From positions 3,602 to 67,601 of the forward strand of contig CAJPNZ010000004.1 in assembly GCA_905372155.1 (NCBI GenBank): a stretch of DNA of 64,000 nt, written 5' to 3'. The stretch is from Propionibacteriaceae bacterium. GTDB taxonomy: Bacteria; Actinomycetota; Actinomycetes; Propionibacteriales; Propionibacteriaceae. Made by a program: the position numbers and the translations under genes. Positions 15,702-25,074 of this stretch are shown piece by piece; positions within the stretch are counted from its first letter, which is position 1, and each line of letters opens with the position of its first letter. The notes beneath the pieces were generated by a model. The model did no database searches and was not told the DNA's origin. It saw only the letters and a list, made by a program, of their open reading frames with translations.

Positions 15702-18377
15702 ATGAGTGTCAACAGTTTCGGGGCCAGGTCATCCCTCGATGTGGATGGCACCGCCTACGAGATCTTCCGAATCGATGCGGTTACGGGACACGACAGGCTG
15801 CCCTACAGCCTGAAGATCCTGCTCGAGAACCTGCTGCGCACGGAGGACGGCGTCAACATCACCGCCGACGACATCCGTGCGCTCGGGAGCTGGGATGCAG
15901 GGGCCGAGCCGAGCCATGAGATTCAGTTCACTCCCGCCCGTGTCGTCATGCAGGACTTCACGGGTGTGCCCTGCGTGGTGGACCTCGCGACCATGCGGGA
16001 GGCCGTTGCGACTCTCGGTGGGGACCCCGCCAAGGTGAATCCGCTGGCCCCGGCGGAAATGGTCATTGACCATTCCGTCATAGCCGAGGTGTTCGGAACC
16101 CCGGACGCGTTCGCCCGGAACACCGAGATCGAATACCGACGCAACCGTGAGCGCTACCAGTTCCTGCGCTGGGGCCAGACCGCCTTCGACGATTTCAAGG
16201 TGGTTCCCCCGGGAACCGGCATAGTCCATCAGGTCAACATCGAGCATCTGTCCCGGGTCGTCTTCCCGCGAGTCGTCGACGGCGTTCTCCAGGCCTATCC
16301 CGACACATGCGTCGGCACCGATTCCCACACCACCATGGTCAACGGCCTGGGTGTGGTCGGCTGGGGGGTCGGTGGTATTGAGGCCGAGGCCGCCATGCTG
16401 GGGCAGCCGGTCTCCATGCTCATCCCACGGGTGGTCGGGTTCAAGTTGACCGGCCGGCTCCCCGAGGGAACCACCTCCACCGATCTGGTGCTGACCATCA
16501 CCGAGATGCTGCGTCAGCACCAGGTGGTGGGGAAATTCGTGGAGTTCTACGGCGAGGGGGTCTCCCAGGTGCCGCTGGCCAATCGCGCCACCATCGGGAA
16601 CATGAGCCCCGAGTACGGTTCCACGATCGCAGTGTTCCCGATCGACGGAAAAACCATCGACTACCTGCGTCTGACCGGGCGAGACGAGGCCCAGATCGCC
16701 CTCGTGGAGGCCTACGCCAGGACCCAGGGACTGTGGCACGAGGACGATCGCGAACCCGTCTACTCCGAGTACATCGAACTCGACCTCGGCACCGTGGTGC
16801 CGTCCATCGCCGGGCCGAAACGTCCCCAGGACCGCATCCTGCTCACCCGCTCCCGCGACAGCTTCCGCGAGGTACTCCCCACCTACACGGACACCCCCGA
16901 ACTTTCGGTGCCCGTGACGCTCGCGGACGGCACGTCCTTCGAGCTCAGGAACGGCGCCGTCGCTGTCGCCTCCATCACATCCTGCACCAACACCTCCAAC
17001 CCGTCCGTGATGCTGGGCGCGGCCCTGGTGGCGAAGAAGGCCGTCGAGCGGGGAATGACCCGTAAACCCTGGGTCAAGACGTCGCTGGCGCCCGGCTCCC
17101 AGGTGGTCACCGACTACTACACCAGGTCCGGGCTCGGAGGCTACCTGGACGCGATCGGGTTCAACCTCGTCGGCTACGGCTGTGTGACCTGCATCGGCAA
17201 CACCGGTCCCCTGATTCCCGAGGTTTCCGCCGCCGTGAACGAACACGATCTGGCCGTGACGGCGGTGCTTTCAGGCAACCGGAACTTCGAGGGCCGGATC
17301 AGCCCAGACGTGAAGATGAACTACCTCGCCAGTCCGATGCTGGTCATCATCTACGCCCTGGCGGGTACCATGGACATCGACCTGTTCAACGACCCCATCG
17401 GCCAGGACCGTGACGGGAACGACGTGTTCATGCGGGACCTGTGGCCCACCCAGGCCGAGATCGAGGAGGCCATCAGTTCGTCCATCAGTTCCGAGATGTT
17501 CTTGTCCCGCTACACAGATGTGTTCGCTGGGGATGAGCGCTGGCGTTCGCTGCCCACCCCGGGTGGAGCGGTCTTCGAATGGGATGAGGAATCCACCTAC
17601 GTTCGCAGGGCCCCCTACTTCGACGGAATGCCCGACGAGCCCATCGCGGTCAGGGACATCGAGGGTGCGCGGGTACTGCTGAAACTGGGGGATTCCGTCA
17701 CCACCGATCACATCTCCCCGGCAGGAAGCATCAAGGTCGACTCCCCGGCAGGTGTGTACCTTGCCTCCCGCGGGGTTGGTCATCGTGACTTCAACTCCTA
17801 CGGTTCCCGGCGCGGGAATCACGAGATCATGATCCGGGGAACCTTCGCCAACATCCGGCTTCGAAACCAAGTGGCACCCGGAACCGAAGGCGGTTTCACC
17901 CGCGACTTCACCCTTCCCGGGGCCCCGGTGAGAACCGTGTACGACGCGGCCCAGAACTACGCGGCCGCAGGGGTTCCGCTGGTGATCCTGGCGGGCAAGG
18001 AGTACGGGTCCGGATCCTCCCGGGACTGGGCGGCCAAGGGCACGGCCCTGCTCGGGGTGAAGGCCGTGGTCGCGGAGAGCTACGAGCGGATCCACCGCTC
18101 CAACCTGATCGGGATGGGGGTCCTTCCGCTCCAGTTTCCCGAAGGGCTCTCGGCCGACTTCCTCGGCCTGACGGGGGAGGAGATCTTCGCCGTCTCCGGC
18201 ATCACCGACCTGAACTCCGGTACCACCCCGCGCACGGTCAGGATCACCGCCACCCGGCCCGATGGCACGGCGACGGGATTCGACGCGATCGTGCGAATCG
18301 ATACCCCGGGGGAACGTGCCTACTATCTCAACGGCGGCATCATGCCCTACGTACTGCGCAACCTGGCGAAAGCCTGA
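15702..18377 (+). CDS. acnA: Aconitate hydratase A
   Basis: Isomerises citrate to isocitrate in the TCA cycle; a 4Fe-4S enzyme of the AcnA/IRP1 type (891 residues, normal length). Cluster ligands: the Cys in SITSCTNTSNPS and the CxxC in GCVTCIGNTG. Substrate and active-site segments include CVGTDSHTTMVNGLGV, GVGGIEAEAAMLGQP and, in the C-terminal swivel domain, GKEYGSGSSRDWAAKG. ATG 15702 has AAGGAGAG at 15692-15699. It stands alone between two transcription signals: a palindromic promoter upstream and a 13-bp hairpin terminator downstream. No acnR-type regulator gene follows, unlike Corynebacterium. Confidence 0.96.
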   Translation: MSVNSFGARSSLDVDGTAYEIFRIDAVTGHDRLPYSLKILLENLLRTEDGVNITADDIRALGSWDAGAEPSHEIQFTPARVVMQDFTGVPCVVDLATMREAVATLGGDPAKVNPLAPAEMVIDHSVIAEVFGTPDAFARNTEIEYRRNRERYQFLRWGQTAFDDFKVVPPGTGIVHQVNIEHLSRVVFPRVVDGVLQAYPDTCVGTDSHTTMVNGLGVVGWGVGGIEAEAAMLGQPVSMLIPRVVGFKLTGRLPEGTTSTDLVLTITEMLRQHQVVGKFVEFYGEGVSQVPLANRATIGNMSPEYGSTIAVFPIDGKTIDYLRLTGRDEAQIALVEAYARTQGLWHEDDREPVYSEYIELDLGTVVPSIAGPKRPQDRILLTRSRDSFREVLPTYTDTPELSVPVTLADGTSFELRNGAVAVASITSCTNTSNPSVMLGAALVAKKAVERGMTRKPWVKTSLAPGSQVVTDYYTRSGLGGYLDAIGFNLVGYGCVTCIGNTGPLIPEVSAAVNEHDLAVTAVLSGNRNFEGRISPDVKMNYLASPMLVIIYALAGTMDIDLFNDPIGQDRDGNDVFMRDLWPTQAEIEEAISSSISSEMFLSRYTDVFAGDERWRSLPTPGGAVFEWDEESTYVRRAPYFDGMPDEPIAVRDIEGARVLLKLGDSVTTDHISPAGSIKVDSPAGVYLASRGVGHRDFNSYGSRRGNHEIMIRGTFANIRLRNQVAPGTEGGFTRDFTLPGAPVRTVYDAAQNYAAAGVPLVILAGKEYGSGSSRDWAAKGTALLGVKAVVAESYERIHRSNLIGMGVLPLQFPEGLSADFLGLTGEEIFAVSGITDLNSGTTPRTVRITATRPDGTATGFDAIVRIDTPGERAYYLNGGIMPYVLRNLAKA

Positions 18378-18389
18378 CGACGGCCCCAG

Positions 18390-18430
18390 GGACCCCTGCG
18401 AGCCCTCACCGAACGGTCTCGCAGGGGTCC
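18390..18430 (+). terminator. Hairpin terminator after acnA
   Basis: Perfect 13-bp inverted repeat GGACCCCTGCGAG / CTCGCAGGGGTCC with a 15-nt loop, starting 13 nt after the acnA stop. No T-tract follows, as is common for actinobacterial terminators. Confidence 0.8.
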
Positions 18431-18583
18431 TGTCGCTCCCGGTCGCAGTGGTTCAAGGCCTTGTCGAAGCGGAAAACAGGGGGGGTGCCTGCGCACGCTG
18501 ATCCGAACCGTACTACTGTCGGTGTCAGGCAAACGCATGGATGCCCGAGGTGGGGCAGCCAAACAATTACGAAGGAGTAACAC

Positions 18584-19708
18584 ATGCGTATCGCAGTCCC
18601 GACCGAGGTCAAGAACAACGAGTTCCGGGTCGCCATCACCCCTGTTGGTGTCCACGAGCTCGTCAGGAGGGGCCACGAGGTCTACATCCAGAAGGGTGCG
18701 GGCGTCGGTTCCTCGATCTCGGATGAGGAATATGTCGCGCAGGGTGCGAAGATCGTCAGCAACGCCGCCGACACCTGGGAGGTTGGCGAGATGGTGATCA
18801 AGGTGAAGGAGCCGATCTCCAGCGAGTACCAGTACCTGCGTGAGGACCTGACCCTGTTCACCTACCTTCACCTCGCGGCCGATCGTCCCCAGACCGATGC
18901 TCTGCTCAAGGCGGGCACCACGGCGATCGCCTACGAGACCGTTCAGCTGCCCTCCGGTGCGCTGCCGCTTCTCTACCCCATGTCCGAGATCGCAGGCTCC
19001 CTGGCCCCCCAGGTCGGTGCCCACGCCCTCATGAAGGCCCAGGGCGGGCGCGGCGTCCTCATGGGCTGCATCGGTGGCGTTCCCAGCGCCAAGGTCGTAG
19101 TCCTCGGTGGTGGTGTCGCAGGCCAGAACGCGGCCAATATCGCCATGGGTCTCGGTGCGGACGTCACGGTTCTCGACACCGACCTCGACAAGCTGCGCAA
19201 CACCTTCTGGAGGTTCCACAACCAGGTACACGGTGTCGTGAGCTCCGCCCTCACCGTGCGCGAGCACGTCCTCCAGGCCGATCTGGTGGTCGGCACGGTG
19301 CTCATCCCCGGCGCCAAGGCTCCGAAGCTCGTCACCAACGACATGGTCGCCGAGATGAAGCCCGGATCGGTGCTGGTGGATGTCGCCATCGACCAGGGTG
19401 GCTGCTTCGAGGACTCCCACCCGACCACCCACGACGAGCCGACCTTCCCCGTCCACAACTCGCAGTTCTACTGCGTGGCGAACATGCCGGGCGCGGTGCC
19501 GAACACCTCCACCTGGGCGCTCACGAATGCCACTCTTCCCTATGCGGTCCAGCTCGCCGACAAGGGTGCGGCCCAGGCGCTGAAGGACAACCCCGCGCTG
19601 GCCAAGGGCCTCAACACGGTCAAGGGCAACCTGACCTTCTCGGGCGTTTCCGAGGCGTTCAATCTGCCGCTGATGTCCCTGACGGAAGCGCTGGATCATG
19701 TCGGATGA
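18584..19708 (+). CDS. ald: Alanine dehydrogenase
   Basis: Reversible NAD-dependent deamination of L-alanine to pyruvate and ammonia. The N-terminal domain has MRIAVPTEVKNNEFRVAITP with the substrate Arg (E-x-R-V), and KVKEP contributing the catalytic Lys region. The His of TYLHLA is the catalytic residue. The Rossmann domain starts VVLGGGVAGQNAANIAMGLGADVTVLD. Length 374 is typical. ATG 18584 has AAGGAG at 18570-18575. A CycA-type permease gene overlaps its end by 11 nt, making an alanine uptake-deamination operon. A hairpin separates it from acnA, so it has its own promoter within 18431-18570. Confidence 0.96.
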   Translation: MRIAVPTEVKNNEFRVAITPVGVHELVRRGHEVYIQKGAGVGSSISDEEYVAQGAKIVSNAADTWEVGEMVIKVKEPISSEYQYLREDLTLFTYLHLAADRPQTDALLKAGTTAIAYETVQLPSGALPLLYPMSEIAGSLAPQVGAHALMKAQGGRGVLMGCIGGVPSAKVVVLGGGVAGQNAANIAMGLGADVTVLDTDLDKLRNTFWRFHNQVHGVVSSALTVREHVLQADLVVGTVLIPGAKAPKLVTNDMVAEMKPGSVLVDVAIDQGGCFEDSHPTTHDEPTFPVHNSQFYCVANMPGAVPNTSTWALTNATLPYAVQLADKGAAQALKDNPALAKGLNTVKGNLTFSGVSEAFNLPLMSLTEALDHVG

Positions 19709-21182
19709 ACCTGCCGCATCAACGCAGGCCGCCGATGGGCAAGAGCATCTACAGCGGAATCTGAAGAACCGCCACATCCAGCTCATCGCCATCGGCGGCG
19801 CCATCGGAACGGGCCTTTTCATGGGCTCGGGCAAGACCATCAGCCTAGCCGGACCATCTCTCCTGCTGATCTACGTGATCATTGGAACGATGCTCTTCTT
19901 CGTGATGAGGGCCATGGGCGAGCTCCTGCTGCACAATCTCGAGTACAAGTCCTTCCAGGACTTCGCCAGGGACATGCTCGGTCCTTGGGCGGGATTCTTC
20001 GCGGGATGGACCTACTGGGTCCTATGGGTGGTGACCGCGTCTGCCGAGATCATCGCCATCGCCGGGTACTTTGATTTCTGGATTCATCCGGATCAAACTG
20101 ACGCGCAGCAGCAGGACCTGACGCTGGCAATGATCTGTACGTTCGTATTGCTGATGGCTCTGCTCGGATGCAACCTGTTGACGGTGAAGCTGTTCGGTGA
20201 GATCGAGTTCTGGTTCGCCCTGATCAAGATCGTCGCCATCCTACTGCTGATCGCGGTCGGTATCTGGATGATCATCACGCAATTCCAGTACTCGACGGGA
20301 GATGGTGTCGCAACTGCATCCGTGGCCCATCTCTGGGATCACGGTGGGTTCTTCCCGACCGGTACCGAAGGCTTCCTGGCGGGCTTCCAGATCGCCGTCT
20401 TCGCTTTCATCGGTATCGAGCTGATCGGAACGGCGGCAGCAGAGACCTCCGATCCGAACAAGACCCTGCCGAAAGCGATCAACGCAATTCCGGTTCGGAT
20501 CGTGATCTTCTACGTGCTGTCCCTGGCGGTGATCATGTCGGTCACGCCGTGGGAGAACTATGTGAAGGATCCGAGCTCACCGTTCGTGGGTCTGTTCAGG
20601 CTCATCGGGATCACGGCGGCAGCGGGAGTGATGAACTTCGTGGTGCTGACCTCCGCATCGTCGAGTTCGAACTCGGGGATCTTCTCCACCTCCCGCATGC
20701 TGTATGGGCTGTCCTTGGCCAAACAGGCTCCGGAATCGTTCGGTCACCTGTCAAAGCGCAAGGTGCCGGCAAAGGCGCTTCTGCTGTCGGTGGCGTGCAC
20801 ACTCATTGCTTTCCCGGTTCTCATGCTGGGGAAGAACGTGGTGAACGCGTTCGTCGCGGTCTCCTCAGTTTCCGTTGGGCTCGTGCTGTTCATGTGGTCG
20901 CTGATCCTGGTGTGTTACATCCGGTACAGGAAACTGCACCCCGAGGCCCACAAGAACGCGGCATTCAAGATGCCTGGCGCATCCTTTATGCCGTGGGTGG
21001 TTCTGGTGTTCTTCGTTTTCATTCTCGGGCTGCTGTTGTGGTTCGATGACACAAGGATCCCGGTGTCGCTGACATTCCCATGGTTCATTGGGCTCACGAT
21101 TGCATGGTTCATCAGGCGGAGAAAGCGCGGAGGTATTCCTCGGTCGCCTATGCCGCATCTTGACAGCCAAAATCCTTCCTGA
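19698..21182 (+). CDS. cycA: CycA-type D-serine/D-alanine/glycine permease
   Basis: A 494-residue amino-acid:H+ symporter of the APC/AAT family with 12 predicted helices. It is very like E. coli CycA: NRHIQLIAIGGAIGTGLF, MRAMGELLLHNLEYKSFQDFA, LVVLTSAS-type helix 8 (NFVVLTSASSSSNSGIF) and RMLYGLS are conserved. CycA imports D-serine, D-alanine, glycine and L-alanine. The gene overlaps the end of ald, so imported alanine would go directly to pyruvate. N-terminal ~20 residues are a polar leader. It is followed at 6 nt by a very strong hairpin terminator. Confidence 0.9.
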   Translation: MSDEPAASTQAADGQEHLQRNLKNRHIQLIAIGGAIGTGLFMGSGKTISLAGPSLLLIYVIIGTMLFFVMRAMGELLLHNLEYKSFQDFARDMLGPWAGFFAGWTYWVLWVVTASAEIIAIAGYFDFWIHPDQTDAQQQDLTLAMICTFVLLMALLGCNLLTVKLFGEIEFWFALIKIVAILLLIAVGIWMIITQFQYSTGDGVATASVAHLWDHGGFFPTGTEGFLAGFQIAVFAFIGIELIGTAAAETSDPNKTLPKAINAIPVRIVIFYVLSLAVIMSVTPWENYVKDPSSPFVGLFRLIGITAAAGVMNFVVLTSASSSSNSGIFSTSRMLYGLSLAKQAPESFGHLSKRKVPAKALLLSVACTLIAFPVLMLGKNVVNAFVAVSSVSVGLVLFMWSLILVCYIRYRKLHPEAHKNAAFKMPGASFMPWVVLVFFVFILGLLLWFDDTRIPVSLTFPWFIGLTIAWFIRRRKRGGIPRSPMPHLDSQNPS

Positions 21183-21187
21183 AAACC

Positions 21188-21227
21188 GAATAGGTGGGGC
21201 GTGGGGAAACCCGCTCCCCACCTATTC
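21188..21227 (+). terminator. Strong intrinsic-type terminator after cycA
   Basis: A 40-nt hairpin: outer stem GAATAGGTGGGG / CCCCACCTATTC (12 bp), one C-T mismatch, inner stem of 5 bp with one G-T pair and a GAAA tetraloop. It starts 6 nt after the cycA stop and is followed by TTCGCG. It would also stop transcripts coming from the other side. Confidence 0.9.
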
Positions 21228-21336
21228 TTCGCGTGAGAAAACGGTCCGCGGCTCTGGATCCTGGCCCCTCCGAGAAAGTCAGCATCTCGTGGTGAAAATT
21301 GCGAGGACATCCCGCCTGACCGGCTTTCAGGGATTC

Positions 21337-21791
21337 TTTGTGCGGGAAGCCCGCCCGGCACCTCCAGGAAGAGCGGCCTCCATGCGCCGCAGCTTCCTCA
21401 GTCCTGCGAGCACCGTGGTCCGGTTCTTCGCCCAGATGATCCAGGCGGGCAGCCGGTGGCAGAGCTCCAAATACATCCAGGAACATCAGTGAACCACAGG
21501 AACAGGCGGGCACCGGAACCCGCGTCTCTGCCGGACCACATGGGAGCGGACTTCCTTTTTCCGCGCTCCGCAGACGCCGCACCGGAACCACAACACGGTC
21601 CAGGCCGGTTTCACGGCCACGGGCCGGTCAGCCTCCCATTTCCGGCAGCAGGTGCATCAACGACCCGGTCTGGCTCCCTCGCGTGTCCAGGTGCAACTGG
21701 TGCACACGACACGGTTTCAGCACATGGTCGGTCCGGAGCACTCGGGACAGGTCCCCCGGACGTTGACGCGGGGCACGGTCCGGAGCGTTTC
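21337..21791 (-). pseudogene. Remnant of a zinc-ribbon protein gene (decayed)
   Basis: The 694 nt between the cycA terminator and dxs contain no intact gene. On the minus strand one frame shows CxxC pairs CPEC, CTSC, CTCC and CGVC, then WFRCGVCGARKKEVR and RRGFRCP, then a helical tail LCHRLPAWIIWAKNRTTVLA with GLRKLRRMEA, ending at TGA (21337-21339). Three in-frame TGA codons interrupt it (21717-21719, 21657-21659 and one at about 21487-21489). Reading the second zinc knuckle as FRCPAC needs a shift of one base near 21505. Third codon positions are about 80 percent G or C in these segments, which favours former coding use. No family name is proposed. Chance similarity cannot be excluded. Confidence 0.35.
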
Positions 21792-21908
21792 GTCAATGGT
21801 TGGGGAGTGTATCGCCTTGGATTTCCGAGGGGCCGTTCCGCAGGGAAGAGGCGAACACGCGGCCCGGAACGGTAACACTACAAGGTGTCTGTTCCTTGGG
21901 AGAACCTC

Positions 21909-21921
21909 TACACTGTCCGCT
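21909..21921 (+). promoter_or_regulatory. Leaderless promoter (-10) of dxs
   Basis: TACACT at 21909-21914 is followed by 7 nt and then the dxs ATG. There is no Shine-Dalgarno in the preceding 20 nt. A -35 box is weak (TGTCTG at 21886-21891, 17-nt spacer). Confidence 0.6.
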
Positions 21922-23823
21922 ATGTCCTTGCTCACCGAGATCGGTGGCCCGCGTGACCTGCGAACGCTCTCGCGCCGCCAGCTGACAAGCCTCGCATCTG
22001 AGATCCGCGGCTTTCTGATCAACCGGGTCAGTCGCACTGGTGGGCACCTCGGGCCGAATCTCGGTGTCGTCGAACTCACCCTGGGTATTCACCGGGTCTT
22101 CAACTCGCCCCACGATCCGATCATCTTCGACACCGGGCACCAGTCCTATGTCCACAAGATCCTGACCGGCCGGGCCGAGGGTTTCGAGCATCTCCGGCAG
22201 CGGGGAGGCCTGTCCGGCTACCCGTCCCGTTCCGAGTCCGAGCACGACTGGGTCGAGAACTCGCACGCCTCAACAGCCCTGTCCTGGGCCGAGGGACTGG
22301 CCAAGGGGTTTCGCCTGCGCGGTGAGAAGCGCACAGTGGTCGTGGTGGTCGGTGACGGAGCATTGACGGGTGGTATGGCGTGGGAGGCGCTGAACAACAT
22401 AGCGGCCCAACCCGACCTGAGGATCGTGATCGTCGTCAACGACAACGGCCGTTCCTACACCCCGACGGTCGGCGGGCTCGCCAAGCACTTGGCCGGATTG
22501 CGTACCGATCGACGGTATGAGCGGACGCTGAGTCTCATCAAGAACTGGCTCCACCGGACCCCGGTTCTGGGACGTCCCGCCTACGACCTGCTGCACGGCT
22601 TCAAAACCGGGGTCAAGGACGTTCTCGCACCGCAGGGAATGTTCTCCGACCTGGGCTTGAAGTACACGGGCCCCATAGATGGACACGACATTCGTGCGGT
22701 CATCGGGCATCTTGAGCAGGCACGACAATTCGAGGGTCCTGTCCTGGTCCATGCCATCACCCGCAAGGGCAAGGGTTTCAAGGCTGCCGAGGAATACGAG
22801 AAGGATCAGTTCCACGCCATCGGAAGGATCGATGAGGTCACCGGACAGCCGCTGAGCGACGCCGTTCAGGCCACATGGACCGATGCCTTCGGTGATGCCA
22901 TGGTCCGGATCGGGGAGCGTAGAACGGACGTGGTGGCCATCACGGCCGCCATGCTGCATCCGACGGGACTCAACAGGTTCGCTGCGGCCTTCCCGGATCG
23001 GGTCTTCGACGTCGGCATCGCCGAGCAACATGCCGTCGTCTCTGCTGCCGGGCTGGCCAGGGCAGGAGTGCATCCCGTTGTCGCCGTGTACGCCACTTTC
23101 CTGAATCGGGCTTTCGACCAGATTCTGATGGATGTGGCCCTTCACGGCGCCGGCGTCACTTTTGCACTCGACCGGGCCGGGGTGACCGGGACCGACGGCC
23201 CGAGTCACAACGGTGTGTGGGATCTCTCGATGCTGGGGCTCGTACCAACCATGGAGATTGCGGCCCCGAGGGACCAGCCTCGGCTTGTCGCGGCGCTGGA
23301 ACGGGCGGTCACGGTCCAAGACGTTCCGACCGTGTTGCGATACTCGAAGGAACGTCTCCCCAGCGAGATACCTGCAATCGCGTGCCGCGGCGAGGGGCGC
23401 GATCAGGTCGATCTGCTTCGCCTGGACACCGATGCCGGCATCCTGATCGTGGGGTATGGACAGTTCGCGGGAATTGGACTCGGGGTGGCGGAAAAGCTTG
23501 CCGCGGAGGGGGTGCCGTGCACGGTGGCGGATCCTGCTTGGTGCATTCCACTCAGCCCCGAGCTGGTTCGGTTGGCCCAGGAACACGAGATGGTCGTGAG
23601 TATTGAGGACAATTTGGTTGCCGGAGGTCTGGGGGAAAGGCTGCTCGTCCGGCTTGCCGGGACCGGGCCACAGGTCCTCATCTTCGGTGTCAGGCATGGG
23701 TTCCTCGCTCAGGGGACCAGGGAGGAGGTTCTGGAGGATCTTGGATTGACAGCGCGTGACATCGCCCGTCATGTGCTGGAAACGATGCTTCGGAGACGAG
23801 CGGAAATCACCCAGCCGGTCTGA
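21922..23823 (+). CDS. dxs: 1-deoxy-D-xylulose-5-phosphate synthase
   Basis: First enzyme of the MEP isoprenoid pathway: condenses pyruvate and glyceraldehyde-3-phosphate, TPP-dependent. 633 residues. TPP/Mg motif VGDGALTGGMAWEALNN, early GHQSYVHKILTGR, KGKGFKAAEEYEKDQFH linker, and transketolase domain DVGIAEQHAVVSAAGLA with the catalytic Glu, then DRAGVTGTDGPSHNGVWD. The ATG at 21922 begins MSLLTEI as in other DXS proteins. A longer in-frame reading reaches back to 21652 but has no DXS similarity and no coding character. Translation is probably leaderless. RNase D and DUF3000 lie downstream in convergent orientation, matching the order around Rv2682c. Confidence 0.95.
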   Translation: MSLLTEIGGPRDLRTLSRRQLTSLASEIRGFLINRVSRTGGHLGPNLGVVELTLGIHRVFNSPHDPIIFDTGHQSYVHKILTGRAEGFEHLRQRGGLSGYPSRSESEHDWVENSHASTALSWAEGLAKGFRLRGEKRTVVVVVGDGALTGGMAWEALNNIAAQPDLRIVIVVNDNGRSYTPTVGGLAKHLAGLRTDRRYERTLSLIKNWLHRTPVLGRPAYDLLHGFKTGVKDVLAPQGMFSDLGLKYTGPIDGHDIRAVIGHLEQARQFEGPVLVHAITRKGKGFKAAEEYEKDQFHAIGRIDEVTGQPLSDAVQATWTDAFGDAMVRIGERRTDVVAITAAMLHPTGLNRFAAAFPDRVFDVGIAEQHAVVSAAGLARAGVHPVVAVYATFLNRAFDQILMDVALHGAGVTFALDRAGVTGTDGPSHNGVWDLSMLGLVPTMEIAAPRDQPRLVAALERAVTVQDVPTVLRYSKERLPSEIPAIACRGEGRDQVDLLRLDTDAGILIVGYGQFAGIGLGVAEKLAAEGVPCTVADPAWCIPLSPELVRLAQEHEMVVSIEDNLVAGGLGERLLVRLAGTGPQVLIFGVRHGFLAQGTREEVLEDLGLTARDIARHVLETMLRRRAEITQPV

Positions 23824-23862
23824 GGCGTCGCGTTCGGCTGAGGAACAACCGGCCGGAGAGCG

Positions 23863-25074
23863 TCAAAGATATTTTGTGAGGAGCGGAAGGAGCAGATCGA
23901 CCTGCCAGTTCCGGGAACCGACTTCCAGGAGAACGGCCCGGGGATCTCTGCCATCCTCCCAGGCGTGGATGAAGGCCTGGAGGGTTGCAGAAGGTGCTAT
24001 GAGGCTGGGCTGAATACCGAGTTCGCCGGCCAGGGCGTCGACATCTGCGCGGATCTTCCTCCAAAGTTCCCAGCGTTCTGGGTTGTTGCGTTCCCAGGAG
24101 CGCGGCTGCGGCATGCCGCTTGGCTCCGGGCGGCGCGATGGGTAATCGGAGGGGGACAGCTGCAACACGGATTGAAGCGCACGAGCCCAGTTGGCTCGGT
24201 ACCGCCCGGCACTGCGTGTGGTGAATCCGGGGATTCTGGAAAGCGAGGGAGCATCCGGGATTGGGCCTTCCGGGGTGAGTCCTGAGGCGAATTCGACGAT
24301 TGCCGCGTCAGTGAGGATCCGGGAAGGCGGGCGGTCCCGGTTTCGTGCCACGAGATCTCGCTCCTGCCAGAGTGCTCGTGCCACGGCCAGCTGTTTCGGG
24401 TGTTTCAAACCTTGGATGCCTGACAGCCGACGCCAGGGCTCCTTCCGCGGCGCGGGTGGCGTGGAGAAGCTCCGCAGAATGTGAATGAACTCCTCCTCGG
24501 CCCAGGCGATGCGATTCCTGGCGACGAGCTCCGCATGCAGGACATCGGCCAGCTCGATCAGGTAATCGACATCCAGCGCTGCGTAGATCAACCACGACAT
24601 CGGTAGTGGGCGAATTGCCCAGTTGTCCGCCGAATGTGCCTTGCGCAGTCGGATGCCCAGTTTTGCATCGAGAAGAGCAGCGAGACCGACCGCCGGAGCT
24701 CCGAGAAGGCGTCCCGCCAGCTCGGTATCGAACAACACGGGGGGGCGGATACCTACATCCACCATGCAGGGAAGGTCCTGTGAGGCCGCATGGATGATCC
24801 ACGGGGCTTCGGCGCAGGCATCGACGAGCCGGCCGAGGTTTGTGTCCCCGTCCTGCTCGAGGGCTATGGGGTCCACCAACCAAGTACCGGATCCTTCACG
24901 TCGCATCTGGAAAAGATAGGCCTTGGGCCAGTATCGGTGGCCGTGGGCACGTTCCGCGTCGAACGCAACAGGACCGCTGCCGGAGCTCAAGGAATCAAGA
25001 CAGGCATCGAATGCTTCGGGGGTGTCCACCAAGAGACGCAGTGGTTCTCGCGGATACTCGATGAACTGGCTCAT
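23863..25074 (-). CDS. rnd: Ribonuclease D-type 3'-5' exoribonuclease with HRDC domain
   Basis: A 403-residue DEDD-family exonuclease acting in RNA 3' end maturation. Exo motifs: VAFDAER (D39 and E41), HAASQD (Asp of motif II) and YAALDVDYL (Asp/Tyr of motif III, DEDDy type). An HRDC-like helical region (about 210-280) contains LKHPKQLAVARALWQERDLVA, followed by a second C-terminal helical repeat. Start ATG 25072-25074 overlaps the DUF3000 stop. The pairing DUF3000-RND is conserved in Mycobacterium (Rv2680-Rv2681). It converges on dxs with a 39-nt gap. Confidence 0.9.
   Translation of the reverse strand: MSQFIEYPREPLRLLVDTPEAFDACLDSLSSGSGPVAFDAERAHGHRYWPKAYLFQMRREGSGTWLVDPIALEQDGDTNLGRLVDACAEAPWIIHAASQDLPCMVDVGIRPPVLFDTELAGRLLGAPAVGLAALLDAKLGIRLRKAHSADNWAIRPLPMSWLIYAALDVDYLIELADVLHAELVARNRIAWAEEEFIHILRSFSTPPAPRKEPWRRLSGIQGLKHPKQLAVARALWQERDLVARNRDRPPSRILTDAAIVEFASGLTPEGPIPDAPSLSRIPGFTTRSAGRYRANWARALQSVLQLSPSDYPSRRPEPSGMPQPRSWERNNPERWELWRKIRADVDALAGELGIQPSLIAPSATLQAFIHAWEDGRDPRAVLLEVGSRNWQVDLLLPLLTKYL

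Noticed and set aside
21487..21719. Selenocysteine or other TGA recoding in the zinc-ribbon frame
   Set aside because: Three TGA codons plus a probable frameshift fit decay better; no SECIS-like hairpin noticed and TGA is the commonest stop in this composition.
21228..21908. TPP riboswitch upstream of dxs
   Set aside because: No THI-box core is recognisable and the -10 box leaves no 5' leader.
21652..21921. Extended N-terminus of DXS from an upstream in-frame start
   Set aside because: DXS proteins start at the MSLLTEI-type segment; the extra 90 codons show no similarity and a -10 box sits just before ATG 21922.
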